Positions 38,509-46,909 of a stretch of 64,000 nucleotides of DNA are shown here, piece by piece. The notes below the pieces were generated by a model. It was not told the origin of the DNA and ran no database searches. It saw only the letters and a list, made by a program, of their open reading frames with translations. The position numbers and the translations under genes were made by a program. Position 1 is the stretch's first letter. Each line of letters begins with the position of its first letter. The DNA is taken from contig NVUM01000005.1 of assembly GCA_002733125.1 (NCBI GenBank), positions 2,409 through 66,408 on the forward strand, read 5' to 3'. The stretch comes from Porticoccus sp. GTDB taxonomy: Bacteria > Pseudomonadota > Gammaproteobacteria > Pseudomonadales > Porticoccaceae.

Positions 38509-41318
38509 ATATTCTGCTCCTTGACAGAGCTAATCCATTCGATGGTTGCCACGCTCTCACGAGCGTGATCGAACAATAGTGTAAGTGTCTGTCGTTTGAT
38601 ATTGGAGTTGGTCATGACTGACTCGGGCTGCAATAGCATATAAGCGTAGATATCTGAGATATGTCGACCATCCAGTCGGCGTGAGTTTCGAACAGCCATG
38701 ATAACGCGCTGCCATTGATATGCTGCTTCCAAGGGAGAAAACCCTAAAATATCTGCAAATGCTTTGAAGGCTGCTTCACTTCGTGGGGCTTGTGGTCGAA
38801 GCTCCTCGAAAGGAGTATTTGGCGATTCACCCAGATCTATCCACTGTCGTATTGACGCCTCCTTCGGTAAATCAGTTTCCAACCTAGGATCAGTATCGAG
38901 GATTCGCTTACGCAGCTCCCTGGCGTTATCGGCAAGCGTACCTTCCGAGAATTTTTCAGTGAAGCGCTTTTGTACTTGTTCATGATAGCTGCGCAATGCC
39001 TCTTCAAATGTCTTATCTGTATGAATAGGAACACCAGCCTCACGTAGCACTTGCTCAACCATTTCACGCAGTTCAGCCGACATAACAAACAGCTTGTCAC
39101 CCACTTCTAATGACTTGATTTGGCAGACTCTGAATCCCCGGTCTGATGAGTGCAATGATGTAGGATCGTAAACGTAGACCTCAGAGCTTTCTCGTCGATA
39201 CTGAGTAGTGCCATTATCCAGTCGAATGATCCATGCATCAGGATCGATACCCTTGTATTCAGCGGATACCTCCCCGGAAAGATCTACACGAAAGGTAGGC
39301 AAAGTATAGTCACTGGTAGACAAAACTGATGCATCGTTCGGAAGGTCCTTTAATTGACGAAGAATTGATTCAATTCGCGGCTTAAAAGATCTAAATTCTG
39401 AGAAATTTTCAATAATGGGTTTTAGAGAGGCACGCAAAAACTGACCTGCTCGTTGTGTGAGGAGAATCACTGAGTGTGCAGGCACTCGATCATCGGTAAG
39501 AACTAATCTCAGACAAACTTCATTCAGACCTGCAAAGACAAGTGTAGACCTCTCACTCTGTCCCAGATGTTCTTCAAAATGTGTAGCTGAAATAAGATGA
39601 ACGCGGTCTCTGAAGGCATCGAATAAGATACCCCCTGGATATTGACGGTACTCCGCTAGAAAGCGCTCCGCCAATCTACGATAAAGGGCACTGGTAAACA
39701 CGACGGTGACCTCGTGCTTTTTTCCTTTAATTGCATTTGCTACGATCTCAGCCAATTTGTGAGCAAAAGGAGTTGCTTCTTGATAGCTGGCGAACAGCTC
39801 AGAGCCTTTATCTATACATTCCATCAATGCGGAACGGCTTTCTCCAACTCCCACGTCACGATCAAATTGGTTTAGCACACTAATTTGAGTAAGCCAATCA
39901 AAAGCTACTCGGGTGTGCGCAGCTACATCAGGCCCTGATAAGTATTCGGATAAGTGCTTTATACCGCATGGAAGAGCAGCAATACGTGATACATACGCCG
40001 CTGCATCCACTAGGGGTTTGGCTCCTTCTCTCCCCCCAGGAGTACCTCTAGCAATCCGCGTCAATTTATTGGCAACTTTAGCGACATCCGAATCGACAAT
40101 ATAGACTTCGAACTCCTTTGGAACGGGATGCAGGCATTCGTATACCCCTTTAGACAATAGCCCTTCAGCTCCGACAGTACTTGGGAAACCATCAATCTTA
40201 AAATGCTGAGGTGTTTTCCAACGTAGATCTGGCTCACGCTTATTGTTACGTTTCCAGAGTTCATCCTTCAGCTTATATGCCGAATGAGGCTCATCCGTGA
40301 CAACAATCACACCGGGAGGTTTTTCATAAAAAACTTCTTCTAGCGCCATGCAGAAACGTGCAATTCTCCCCTTCCAACCGGGAGCCTCCAATCGAACAGC
40401 ACGTGTAGCAGAAATTAGCACCACCTCAGGTGGAGAGAGACCAGCAAGTTCTTTGAGCGCCTTATTCAACTCCTCATCCGACATTCGGCCATCGAGCGCG
40501 AATAAAGCATCTGGAGCCGACCTCGGGGCCCCTATGACTTTGCACTGCAACTCCTTCAAGGACTTAGCATGTGCTCGCTTCACCAACTTAGTACGTATAA
40601 GCGCAAGCAGCTTGTCAGTGCAGGGTTCCCATTTTTCAAACTCAGGTGTAGCAAGAAAGCTAGGCAATAACTCTCCTATGGTTGGATTGAAATGCTTCCC
40701 CTCAGCATTTGGTAAACTGGCGTCACTGAAGGAGTAGAAGTAAGCATCTTTATCAGGAAAAGAGCGTTTAACTAAACTGTTGGGGGACACCTCGGCCAGT
40801 CTATTTGCTATATCTAGTACTGCAGTTCGATCGAAATGAATATGATTAAGGGGATAGAACACATTCGTCTTTACTGGAAAAAGAACCCCTCTGATGCCTT
40901 GTTTATCTCCTTCTTGCCAACGTGCCAGAGTCGCCAACGCATGCACTAATGTTAATGTCTTCAACGTAGCCGGCCATACAAGCGCAATGTGTCGTGAGCG
41001 ATATTCGGCTGCATATAGATACAAATCTGCCAATTCAACTAATGTGCTGGATGGGGTACTCGGGAATTCATCTTCGTCTCGAAATAAATCTATCAACGAA
41101 CTCTGGACTCGTCGAATAATCGGAGGTAAAGGTTTCGGCTTCTGTTTTTCTTTGCCCTCCTGCTTTTCCTTATTCTTACGAGATGGGCCTATCGTTTTTG
41201 ACACAAGATCAGGATTGCGCTGCTTCTTTCTGGCGAGTAAATTCAGCGCGTTTTGTTTCGCCTCTTGCCGCTGCTTCTCCGCCTCCTTTAGATCTTTGAA
41301 CTTGTCTTTACGCGCCAT
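38505..41318 (-). CDS. 937-residue DISARM-associated protein, possibly DrmE-like
   Basis: I do not recognise this protein with certainty. Residues 1-66 are strongly basic and Lys/Glu rich, likely coiled or disordered. Helicase-like echoes follow: IALVWPATLKTLTLVHAL at about 111-128 where a Walker A might be but without the Gly-Lys-Thr loop, LISATRAVR near 301, TDEPH near 341 in place of a DExH box, and VTVVFTSALYRRLAERFL near 537 followed by HLISATHFEEHL. The order and missing catalytic residues argue against an active helicase. A 3' domain of about 300 residues (SIRQWIDLGESPNTPFEEL) is unassigned. Position between a methyltransferase and drmA, with coupled stop/start to drmA, marks it as a working part of the system. 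Confidence 0.65.
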   Translation of the reverse strand: MARKDKFKDLKEAEKQRQEAKQNALNLLARKKQRNPDLVSKTIGPSRKNKEKQEGKEKQKPKPLPPIIRRVQSSLIDLFRDEDEFPSTPSSTLVELADLYLYAAEYRSRHIALVWPATLKTLTLVHALATLARWQEGDKQGIRGVLFPVKTNVFYPLNHIHFDRTAVLDIANRLAEVSPNSLVKRSFPDKDAYFYSFSDASLPNAEGKHFNPTIGELLPSFLATPEFEKWEPCTDKLLALIRTKLVKRAHAKSLKELQCKVIGAPRSAPDALFALDGRMSDEELNKALKELAGLSPPEVVLISATRAVRLEAPGWKGRIARFCMALEEVFYEKPPGVIVVTDEPHSAYKLKDELWKRNNKREPDLRWKTPQHFKIDGFPSTVGAEGLLSKGVYECLHPVPKEFEVYIVDSDVAKVANKLTRIARGTPGGREGAKPLVDAAAYVSRIAALPCGIKHLSEYLSGPDVAAHTRVAFDWLTQISVLNQFDRDVGVGESRSALMECIDKGSELFASYQEATPFAHKLAEIVANAIKGKKHEVTVVFTSALYRRLAERFLAEYRQYPGGILFDAFRDRVHLISATHFEEHLGQSERSTLVFAGLNEVCLRLVLTDDRVPAHSVILLTQRAGQFLRASLKPIIENFSEFRSFKPRIESILRQLKDLPNDASVLSTSDYTLPTFRVDLSGEVSAEYKGIDPDAWIIRLDNGTTQYRRESSEVYVYDPTSLHSSDRGFRVCQIKSLEVGDKLFVMSAELREMVEQVLREAGVPIHTDKTFEEALRSYHEQVQKRFTEKFSEGTLADNARELRKRILDTDPRLETDLPKEASIRQWIDLGESPNTPFEELRPQAPRSEAAFKAFADILGFSPLEAAYQWQRVIMAVRNSRRLDGRHISDIYAYMLLQPESVMTNSNIKRQTLTLLFDHARESVATIEWISSVKEQNI

Positions 41319-41355
41319 AGGACTTGTCCTGATATAGGGAGTAGCTTATGAGTGA

Positions 41356-43089
41356 CTAATTTCCAAAAGCACTCTGTGCTGCTTCTTCGAAATCACGCCC
41401 CTCCGATAAAAGTTTTTTCAACTTATCGGGGTTTGGCAGAGGTAACTGCTTAAGCTCAAAAATAGACACATTCGTTGCTCCAGATATACACCTAAAACAC
41501 CTATCGATTATTGATAAACCTAGCAAAAGGGACAATTGCGCAGGTGCCAATGCTGGCTCTGGCACAGTTTGTTCTAGGATGACCGTATGGTTTTCACCAA
41601 CAAATCCACCGTAAGTCTCTAGAATTTCATCCGGAACAGTTGCTGCAATTAAGCGCCTCGACTGATCATTCGAGGTTACACGTTGCAAGATGACGCTAGG
41701 GTGTCGAACTATTGATTGGTGTGACTTCGAGCCTAGGTCCACAAAGCAAGGTTCCTTGTTGAGCTTAGGGGACCCATCGAACCGCAAACGTCCATCAGAA
41801 GCTATGTCACTGGACCAGAGGAGTGGAATAGCTGAAATAGCTTTTGCCTTAGCAACATTCTTTGCCGATAAATAGGTAGGACGCTGGTCACGGTTCCATA
41901 CAAATGCTCCAATCCGAGCCTTATAGCCATAATCAACAATGGTAAACTTGGACTTCGTCGCTCGACGTAATAGTTCAGTATCACTTTCAGACCGAGGAAT
42001 GGGCCATGCCGAACCAGAGTTTGGTAGCGAGCATTTCCCAACATTCACATACTTCCCATCTCGAGATACGACACATACCCTCGCAACTCCATCAACGGTA
42101 TTTCCTCCTTCTTGGCGCTGCATAAGAGTAAGAGCGGTTTCCTGCTCAACGTCTATGAAAACGCCCAAACGATCACTCACCATGCCGATACTAAGCAATT
42201 TAGTATGGGATATGAGATAAGTGCGCAACTTTGAAAAATATTGTCCCGACAAAAAACTCGTGGGCGTCACCAGAGCACATCTGCCTTGAGGTGCGAGCAG
42301 ATTTACGCAAAGCGCCATAAAAAGCGCATAGAGGTTTGGCTGAGCTTCGACGATCTTCGAATACCCATCGATATACATCTTCACTTCTTCAGATTTCATT
42401 TTACGAAACGGCGGATTGCAGACAACAACGTCCAACTTCCCCTCCAAGTGCGACATTTGGAGTAGTGAATCGGCGCATGCAATCTGAAATTTTGGGATAA
42501 ATCCAGAGGTAATCACTTCCTCATGCAAAACCATGAGCAGAAAATGTCTTGAGAGCCGGCATAAGATGTTGTCTTTATCGGTTCCGTATAAATGCTTTTG
42601 AACATGCCTAAGAATTTGCTTCGGGCTTGCCCCTTTAGCTCGCAGCATATCTTGCATTCGCATGGCGATTGGAGTCAGGAAAGCGGCTCCGCCGCAAGCA
42701 GGGTCACAGAAACTATTAACAGTAAAATCGACCCCATCAGCCTCCAAATCGTCTAACAGACGTTTGGTAAGCGAAGGAGGAGTAAAGAACATTGCTAATT
42801 GTTTGCGATGCATATGTCCAACCAGTTGAGCATAAGCAGACGCCAACCAATATGTTGCTTCTGACAAGTCATACGATTTGATGAACTCAACAAAATCGAC
42901 TACTGTGGCATCGTTCTGCAAAACGAGAGGGGCTGGCAATCCTGACCGAGGCAATCCTTGGAATGACAGTTTGCACCAGCGCGACAATGCTGCTCCGATT
43001 AAGGCTTCAGCTGTAACTTGACGTTCACACATGGTGTGATTTAGTAAACGAACAAATCGCTGGAAACGGGTCTTATTAGGTACAGCCAT
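41356..43089 (-). CDS. N6-adenine DNA methyltransferase of the DISARM-like operon
   Basis: A 577-residue amino-methyltransferase. The AdoMet-binding motif is NSFCDPACGGAAFLTP at about residues 125-140, preceded by MFFTPPSLTKRLL, and the catalytic NPPF is at 225-228. The C-terminal part should carry target recognition but shows no named domain. Modifying host DNA would protect it from the DISARM-like complex, as drmM genes do. The NPPF motif marks an adenine enzyme; the class 2 DISARM methylase DrmMII is a cytosine C5 enzyme with PCQ. It begins 37 bases before the 937-residue gene and 86 bases after the Xre gene on the same strand. Confidence 0.85.
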   Translation of the reverse strand: MAVPNKTRFQRFVRLLNHTMCERQVTAEALIGAALSRWCKLSFQGLPRSGLPAPLVLQNDATVVDFVEFIKSYDLSEATYWLASAYAQLVGHMHRKQLAMFFTPPSLTKRLLDDLEADGVDFTVNSFCDPACGGAAFLTPIAMRMQDMLRAKGASPKQILRHVQKHLYGTDKDNILCRLSRHFLLMVLHEEVITSGFIPKFQIACADSLLQMSHLEGKLDVVVCNPPFRKMKSEEVKMYIDGYSKIVEAQPNLYALFMALCVNLLAPQGRCALVTPTSFLSGQYFSKLRTYLISHTKLLSIGMVSDRLGVFIDVEQETALTLMQRQEGGNTVDGVARVCVVSRDGKYVNVGKCSLPNSGSAWPIPRSESDTELLRRATKSKFTIVDYGYKARIGAFVWNRDQRPTYLSAKNVAKAKAISAIPLLWSSDIASDGRLRFDGSPKLNKEPCFVDLGSKSHQSIVRHPSVILQRVTSNDQSRRLIAATVPDEILETYGGFVGENHTVILEQTVPEPALAPAQLSLLLGLSIIDRCFRCISGATNVSIFELKQLPLPNPDKLKKLLSEGRDFEEAAQSAFGN

Positions 43090-43175
43090 AGATTAGTGCG
43101 TCCAGTCGATTATTATAGATTCCATATCAGCTTCGCCCGGTGCTGTCAGAAAATTCCTGTACTACAACGAGAAGC

Positions 43176-43496
43176 TCAAACAATATCTGTCTCATTCAAT
43201 ACATTCCGTAACTCTTGTCCTGCTTTCTTTAAAACTTCATCGGCTCCATCTAACTCCCGCCTACCGGCATAAGCCAATGCCAACAATGTCAGGGGATGTA
43301 CCTCCATCACCTGGCAGAGTTCGTCGATCTTGCTCAGTGTTGGATTCTTCAAGCCTCGCTCCAGAGAACTCAAATAGGTACGACTGGACACCTTGGAGAA
43401 CGCTTCCTGGCTTAGGCCGCGCGCTTTCCTGATTGTCTTTAACGCCTTGCCTAATGAGTTCTCCGTTGCATTATCTCGGTTTCCGTATGACGCCAT
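43176..43496 (-). CDS. Xre-family regulator of the DISARM-like operon
   Basis: A 106-residue DNA-binding protein. The helix-turn-helix is in LKTIRKARGLSQEAFSKVSS and SRTYLSSLERGLKNPTL, which matches the Xre/Cro family. The C-terminal half is a short helical tail without an inducer domain. As first gene of the minus-strand defence operon it probably restrains expression, as small regulators do in other defence islands. A palindromic site 17-40 bases upstream is a plausible operator. Confidence 0.82.
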   Translation of the reverse strand: MASYGNRDNATENSLGKALKTIRKARGLSQEAFSKVSSRTYLSSLERGLKNPTLSKIDELCQVMEVHPLTLLALAYAGRRELDGADEVLKKAGQELRNVLNETDIV

Positions 43497-43512
43497 GCTA
43501 GTATCCGATTGC

Positions 43513-43536
43513 GCCCTATAGGGCTACAGACTATAG
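43513..43536 (-). promoter_or_regulatory. Putative operator/promoter for the Xre-DISARM operon
   Basis: A perfect 12-bp palindrome gccctatagggc (43513-43524) is followed by a second ctatag (43531-43536). On the minus strand tgctatagt forms an extended -10 box. I find no convincing -35 element, so the promoter is only suggested. Confidence 0.45.
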
Positions 43537-43645
43537 CATTCATTTAACCATGTATTCGCTTGAACTTGCACGTTCACCAAGCTCTGATAAGTCATTTTGT
43601 GCACAAATCTCCGCGCGACGAGCGGAATTTCGGACATGATTTTCC

Positions 43646-43915
43646 CTATGGCCGATCTACCGGCAGGCCTGCCGTCTTGATGGGAGTTGAGCGAGCGTCC
43701 TTCCTCCTACCCCGCCGAAACCCGCGATCCCGCGCCATAAACGCCTCCAGCATATGCGGTATCAACGTCACCGCATCCACCGGCTCGCCGTAGGTCTGGG
43801 CGTGCAGCTCGGCATAGCGCTCCAGATCCGCCTTCAGGGTCGCCGGGCAGGCAAAGGTCAGTTTGACGGTTTCGGTCTTGGGTAGCGGTCCCAGTCGCAG
43901 CTTGTTGGTGGTCAT
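43646..43915 (-). CDS. DUF2274 protein, last gene of the trb operon
   Basis: An 89-residue protein with a conserved-looking core (LGPLPKTETVKLTFACPATL, DLERYAELHAQTYG) typical of DUF2274, which is found after trbI in Tn4371-like elements. The basic C-terminus (RGFRRGRRKDARST) may bind nucleic acid or membrane. Its start overlaps the trbI stop by four bases. Function in conjugation is unknown; the family link is from gene order and resemblance. Confidence 0.82.
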   Translation of the reverse strand: MTTNKLRLGPLPKTETVKLTFACPATLKADLERYAELHAQTYGEPVDAVTLIPHMLEAFMARDRGFRRGRRKDARSTPIKTAGLPVDRP

Positions 43916-45204
43916 GGCGTAGTCACCCGCTGGTAGATCAGTGGTTGGTATGGCCGCAACACCAGGTCGCGGTTAACGATCAGGCGCACCGGCAAACCTG
44001 GGCGGCTGGTCAAGGTGGGCTGAATATTAAGGTTGCGGCGGGTGACCTCCTGGCCGACCTGGTTGATGCTGTCCTGCGCGCTGTCCCGCCCGGCGATGAT
44101 GACGCGGTCGCCGTCCTGGCGATTCTCTGGCGCGGCCAGTTCGGCGCCCACACCGAGCAGGGTGGTCAGGGCGGCACCTGCGAACAGGCGGTCCCAGTGC
44201 CAGTCGACGCCGTCCTCCAGACCCGTGTAGCCAGCGGGGTCGGTACCGGCGAGGTTGTCGAGTTGGAACGAGGAGGTGTCCGGTAGGATGACCCGCTGCC
44301 AAACCACCTGCACCCGGGTCTGCCCGTAGCTCACCTGGCTGTTGTAACGTCCCAGGATGCGCGAACCTTGAGGGATCAGTACATGGCGGCCGGTGGCGGT
44401 GTCATAGACCGGCTCCGTAACGGTGGCGATCACATCGCCCGGCAGGTCGGAGTTGATGCCGGTGACCAGGGCACCGGCAATCACCGTGCCGGCCATTACT
44501 TGATAAGGGGACACAGGCGTTTGCAGATCCCCGGAATTACGGGTTTCTGTAAATGAGAAGTTACTGAGAAAGGCTTCCTTCTGTTCCTGGCGGTTCTGCA
44601 GGGCAATGGGGTCGGTCTCTCCGGGAGGCGCGCCCTGCAACATCGCCAAAGAATCGAGGGCGCCCAGGCCCTGATTTATCGGCAACCCCTCTCCTCCACC
44701 TGCAACAGAAGCTATGGTAGAAGACCGTGGTCGAATCGACCCGAAGAATACGGCAGAGGCTGCGGCCTCTTCCGCTTCCTTGAGGCGTGCCAGTCGGTCG
44801 GCTTCCGCCGAGTCCTGGCCGTCCCGATAACCCATGGCCTGCCGCTCCGCCTTCAGAATTGGCTCACCCAGGTCACCCGGCAGCGGCTTACCCAGACGAG
44901 GCACTTCAGGCGGCAGTTGCGAATAGTCCGCTGGCAAACGGGCCAGTCCTTCGGAATGAGCGACGCGCTCGACGTTGTACAATTCGTCCGCGCCATTCAG
45001 ATCGTCCCGCTCGGGCACCCGCAGCGACCAGAAAAGGGCACCCAACACGGCGGTAGCGACACCACCGGAGATGACCGCCAGCATTCGCCGGTTCAGTCGC
45101 GTGACCGGCCGCGGCTGGGCACGCAGCGCCACCTGTTCCGGTGCCAATTTCGGCGATGGTTCTCGCTGTGACTGATTCGGAGTGCTGTCATCGTCCATGC
45201 TCAC
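43912..45204 (-). CDS. trbI: Conjugal transfer protein TrbI (VirB10)
   Basis: A 430-residue protein that spans from inner membrane to outer-membrane complex. A cytoplasmic start rich in charged residues precedes one helix (residues 43-63, AVISGGVATAVLGALFW). A Pro-rich periplasmic linker follows, then the VirB10 C-terminal domain with IPQGSRILGRYNSQVSYG and LPDTSSFQLDNLAGTDP. It connects the energy-supplying ATPases to the outer channel built by TrbG. The gene overlaps trbG by four bases at its start and DUF2274 at its end. Length and motifs are normal. Confidence 0.93.
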   Translation of the reverse strand: MSMDDDSTPNQSQREPSPKLAPEQVALRAQPRPVTRLNRRMLAVISGGVATAVLGALFWSLRVPERDDLNGADELYNVERVAHSEGLARLPADYSQLPPEVPRLGKPLPGDLGEPILKAERQAMGYRDGQDSAEADRLARLKEAEEAAASAVFFGSIRPRSSTIASVAGGGEGLPINQGLGALDSLAMLQGAPPGETDPIALQNRQEQKEAFLSNFSFTETRNSGDLQTPVSPYQVMAGTVIAGALVTGINSDLPGDVIATVTEPVYDTATGRHVLIPQGSRILGRYNSQVSYGQTRVQVVWQRVILPDTSSFQLDNLAGTDPAGYTGLEDGVDWHWDRLFAGAALTTLLGVGAELAAPENRQDGDRVIIAGRDSAQDSINQVGQEVTRRNLNIQPTLTSRPGLPVRLIVNRDLVLRPYQPLIYQRVTTP

Positions 45205-46196
45205 TCCCTCCGTACCCCATCGGTTCGCTCAATGCGTACCACCTCCCCTTCCTCGCCACCCAGGCGAAGTTCGGCGGCACCGAAAAGCCGGTCCACGATG
45301 TAGTAGGGCGAGCGAAAACGGTAGTTAACCAACTGCCCATCGCCCTGCGGGCCGATCACAAACAGCGGCGGCAGTTCACCCTGGGCGATCCCGGCTGGGA
45401 ACTGGATATAGACCTTCCCACCATCATCGAAGGCTCTCAGCGGTCGCCATGACGGCTGGTCGCCAGTCAGGGCATAGCGGAATCGCAAATTTTCCAAGGA
45501 CAAACCCCGGTCAATCGGCGCGGCCACCTCGGCCGCCTGTGAGCGACGTTGCAAGGCCAGCATACGATCCCTCGGGTAGTCCCAGGAGACCGAGGCCATC
45601 CAGGTGCGCTCGGTCGAGATCAACTCCATCAGATAGGTACGGCGATTGGTGGTGATCACCAGGTTGGTCCGGATGTCCACGCGGATGGGTTTGACCAACA
45701 CATTGACCCGCTGCTCGGCTCCGGTGCCACTGGACGTATCCCCCACGATCCAGCGCACGGTATCGCCAGCGGCGACCGTCACCAGTTCCTCGCCGGGCTG
45801 CAGGGCAATGACGGTCACTCGCTCCGGGCTGGCATAGACCTGGTACAGCGCACCGTCGGCAAAGGGCCAGACCTGTACGGCATTGACATAGCCTTCCCGC
45901 GTCGGTGCCACACGCGCCTCCTCGTTAGCCTGGGTTATCTGTACCTGTGGGCCTTCGGGCACGACTTCCTCAGCATCCGCTTCTTCCGTGGGTAATGGCA
46001 TCAGTTGCCCCGGCAATGGCAGGGGTTTTGGCACTTCGACCACTTCTATTGTTCTGTCGGGCTCCGGCAACAGGGTTGCCGCGACCGGTTCGTCCAGGGT
46101 AATTTGTGGCGGTTTTTGCGGCGTGGCACAGCCGACCAGTGCAAACGACCCCGCCAGCACCAGGACTCCTGTACACCTATTCAATGGATTGCTCAT
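45201..46196 (-). CDS. trbG: Conjugal transfer protein TrbG (VirB9), lipoprotein
   Basis: A 331-residue component of the outer-membrane core complex. The signal carries a lipobox, ALVGCATPQ, giving a lipid-anchored mature protein. The VirB9/CagX domain is recognised in EGYVNAVQVWPFADGALYQV, RTYLMELISTERTWMASVSW and the C-terminal VYIQFPAGIAQGELPPLFVI. It overlaps trbF and trbI by four bases each, as is usual for coupled trb genes. Confidence 0.92.
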   Translation of the reverse strand: MSNPLNRCTGVLVLAGSFALVGCATPQKPPQITLDEPVAATLLPEPDRTIEVVEVPKPLPLPGQLMPLPTEEADAEEVVPEGPQVQITQANEEARVAPTREGYVNAVQVWPFADGALYQVYASPERVTVIALQPGEELVTVAAGDTVRWIVGDTSSGTGAEQRVNVLVKPIRVDIRTNLVITTNRRTYLMELISTERTWMASVSWDYPRDRMLALQRRSQAAEVAAPIDRGLSLENLRFRYALTGDQPSWRPLRAFDDGGKVYIQFPAGIAQGELPPLFVIGPQGDGQLVNYRFRSPYYIVDRLFGAAELRLGGEEGEVVRIERTDGVRRE

Positions 46197-46897
46197 GGCA
46201 TCTTTCCTTCAGTGGCCTCCAGTTCCCGGCTCCACGACAGGCCATTGACGTAGATGCCCAATGGGTTGCGGCGCAGCCGCTGCTCGGTGCGCGGGGTTTG
46301 CAGCACGACGGACACCACTGCCGTCCAGCGCTCAATACCGGCCGCCGCGCCGTTCACAAACCGGTGCTCGCTCCAGCGCACCTGAAAGGAGCTGTCGCTG
46401 GCGCGCACTACGCTGTTGATCTGCACCGTCACCGATTCTTGGCCGATACGGGCAAAGGGATCATTGCTGCGAGCGTAGTCGTTAAGCACCGCCGCCCCGC
46501 GATCGGTGGTGTAGTTGTAGGCGTCCAGCCAGTTCTGGCGCACCACCACCGGATCGATGGAGAGCGAGCGCACCAGGGTTATAAAACGGGCCAGGTGATG
46601 GGCGATCTGCGCATCGTTGGGCCGGTAGGGTGTGGTCGCCTCCCCCACAGCCCGCACCTGGCCGCCCGTGTCGACCTCAACGACATAGGGCGTGACAATG
46701 GACTGGGCCGAACGCCACACCAGTCCGCCGGCCATCAGCAGGGCCAGCGCCAGGCAGCCAAAGGCCATCAGCCGCCAGTTCCGGGCCTGCACCCGGGCCG
46801 AGCCTATGCGCTCATCCCAGGCCTGGGCAGCTGCCTGGTAAGGTGTGGCCGGTTCAGGGGATTCGGCATAGCGCGCGTGAGGTCGCTTGAATCGCAT
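46193..46897 (-). CDS. trbF: Conjugal transfer protein TrbF (VirB8)
   Basis: A 234-residue bitopic inner-membrane protein. A cytoplasmic N-terminus (about 40 residues) precedes a single helix (RLMAFGCLALALLMAGGLVW). A periplasmic NTF2-like VirB8 domain follows with ARFITLVRSLSIDPVVVRQN and QNSVTV-type strands. It nucleates assembly of the inner-membrane complex. It overlaps trbG by four bases and follows trbL by 12 bases. Confidence 0.92.
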   Translation of the reverse strand: MRFKRPHARYAESPEPATPYQAAAQAWDERIGSARVQARNWRLMAFGCLALALLMAGGLVWRSAQSIVTPYVVEVDTGGQVRAVGEATTPYRPNDAQIAHHLARFITLVRSLSIDPVVVRQNWLDAYNYTTDRGAAVLNDYARSNDPFARIGQESVTVQINSVVRASDSSFQVRWSEHRFVNGAAAGIERWTAVVSVVLQTPRTEQRLRRNPLGIYVNGLSWSRELEATEGKMP

Positions 46898-46909
46898 GAA
46901 AAATTCTCC

